Source of the DNA: Alphaproteobacteria bacterium
GTDB taxonomy: Bacteria; Pseudomonadota; Alphaproteobacteria; Acetobacterales; Acetobacteraceae
DNA length: 64,000 bases
Assembly (NCBI GenBank): GCA_016869715.1
Contig: VGDM01000006.1
Coordinates: forward strand, 62,001 to 126,000
Reading direction: 5' to 3'
Part shown: piece after piece, positions 63,367 to 64,000 of the stretch
Layout of the letters: every line of letters starts with the position of its first letter
Position numbering within the stretch: position 1 is the stretch's first letter
Notes under the pieces: model-generated
Seen by the model: only the letters and a program-made list of their open reading frames with translations
Told to the model about the DNA's origin: nothing
The model's database searches: none
Made by a program: the position numbers and the translations under genes

Positions 63367-64000
63367 GTGCCCTGATGCGCGAATGGCGGCGCTTCACGCC
63401 AATGGAACGCTTCACGCGCTGGGCGGCGTATTTCGCCCTTGTGATCGCCCTAGCCTGGGCGGTGCGCAATGTGGAGATCATTCCAGAATTTCTGATTGAT
63501 GCACCAGAACAGATGCTTGATTTGCTGGCGCGCATGTGGCCACCGGATCTTGGGCATTACCATCCGGCGGTGCATCACGCGCTGGTGGAAACGCTGCATA
63601 TTGCCTCACTCGGCACCTTGTGCGCGTTTATTTTTGCCGTGCCCTTGGCCCTGCTGGCGGCACGCAATATCTGCCCTTATCGCGGGCTGAACGCTTTTGC
63701 GCAGCTGCTATTGGTGACTTCACGCTCTGTCAATTCACTGGTGTGGGCACTGATTTTTGTGGCGATTTTCGGGCCAGGCGCCGCTGCCGGCACCTTCGCG
63801 ATCGCCTTTCGCAGCATTGGCTTTGTCGGCAAGCTACTCGCCGAGGCTTTGGAGGAAATCTCCCCGGGGCCCTTGGAGGCGTTGGAAGCGACCGGTGCGC
63901 CTAAAACCCACGTCCTGCTCAAAGGCGCCTGGCCGCAAATTGCTCCAGCCTTTTTTGGGGTGGCGCTGTTCCGCTGGGATATCAATATCCGTGAAAGTGC
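63363..64000 (+). CDS. phnE: Second phosphonate ABC transporter permease (runs off window)
   Basis: This second PhnE-type gene starts with ATG at 63363, overlapping the first permease stop (ATGA), and is still open at the last base of the window. It has the family segments ALVETLHIASLGTLCAFIFA, SRSVNSLVWALIFVAIFG and EEISPGPLEALEATGA. About 212 residues are visible and the C-terminus lies beyond the window. C-P lyase genes would be expected further downstream if this is a catabolic phn locus. Confidence 0.92.
   Translation, partial: MSALMREWRRFTPMERFTRWAAYFALVIALAWAVRNVEIIPEFLIDAPEQMLDLLARMWPPDLGHYHPAVHHALVETLHIASLGTLCAFIFAVPLALLAARNICPYRGLNAFAQLLLVTSRSVNSLVWALIFVAIFGPGAAAGTFAIAFRSIGFVGKLLAEALEEISPGPLEALEATGAPKTHVLLKGAWPQIAPAFFGVALFRWDINIRES

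Noticed and set aside
1-64000. CRISPR arrays, tRNA, rRNA and intact insertion sequences
   Set aside because: No regularly spaced repeats, cloverleaf-like genes or complete transposase frames were seen.

Overview
The window looks like chromosomal DNA from a GC-rich alphaproteobacterium, most likely of the Rhodospirillales/Acetobacteraceae (Roseomonas-like) type. I base this on the sdhC-sdhD-sdhA-sdhB order, a Bug-type solute receptor, TRAP and molybdenum-hydroxylase catabolic genes, and an rsmI/LpoA-like divergent pair. This placement is inference; no rRNA or tRNA gene is present to confirm it. Coding density is high and ATGA or GTGA start/stop overlaps are common.

Layout. 1-3605: tail of an ABC-2 exporter, then argD-argF (arginine synthesis). 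3778-11400: a catabolic block with an intradiol dioxygenase on the plus strand facing a minus-strand run of a three-subunit molybdenum hydroxylase and a TRAP transporter; the large hydroxylase subunit carries a one-base frameshift near its N-terminus. 11590-15017: a PhoR-like sensor kinase, an LpoA-like lipoprotein and rsmI. 15360-16541: a cobalt-type nitrile hydratase or thiocyanate-hydrolase-like enzyme split into three genes. 16584-30897: mixed metabolic and envelope genes, with two dispersed palindromic repeats and a serine-recombinase remnant. 31084-34605: the housekeeping succinate dehydrogenase operon. 34708-35587: a decayed agmatinase-like gene. 35715-39950: an oligopeptide-type binding protein, a lytic transglycosylase-like protein and a ThDP enzyme. 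40023-45991: a second succinate-dehydrogenase/fumarase-like operon with a TSUP carrier and an acetyltransferase. 46115-48258: a chromate pair with a nonsense-interrupted chrB-like gene and an intact chrA. 48268-54117: Kelch protein, ClpB, MOSC, a Tyr/Pro-rich secreted peptide and an NRDE protein.

The most striking region is 54225-64000. Four head-to-tail 11-bp repeats matching the PHO-box pattern sit directly upstream of three tandem paralogous substrate-binding proteins, one large two-module permease and one ATPase. These are followed with little spacing by phnD-phnC-phnE-phnE, which runs off the window. I read this as a composite phosphorus-source (probably phosphonate) uptake locus under PhoB control. 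The PhoR-like kinase at 11590-12957 could be its sensor, but that link is inference.

Several genes are broken or odd: the frameshifted molybdopterin subunit, the nonsense-interrupted rhodanese-ChrB gene, the agmatinase pseudogene, the recombinase tail abutting a fumarylacetoacetate-hydrolase-family gene, a gamma-glutamyltransferase-like lipoprotein without the expected catalytic Thr, and a second SdhA homologue with Cys where the FAD-linking His should be. I found no CRISPR array, tRNA, rRNA or intact insertion sequence.
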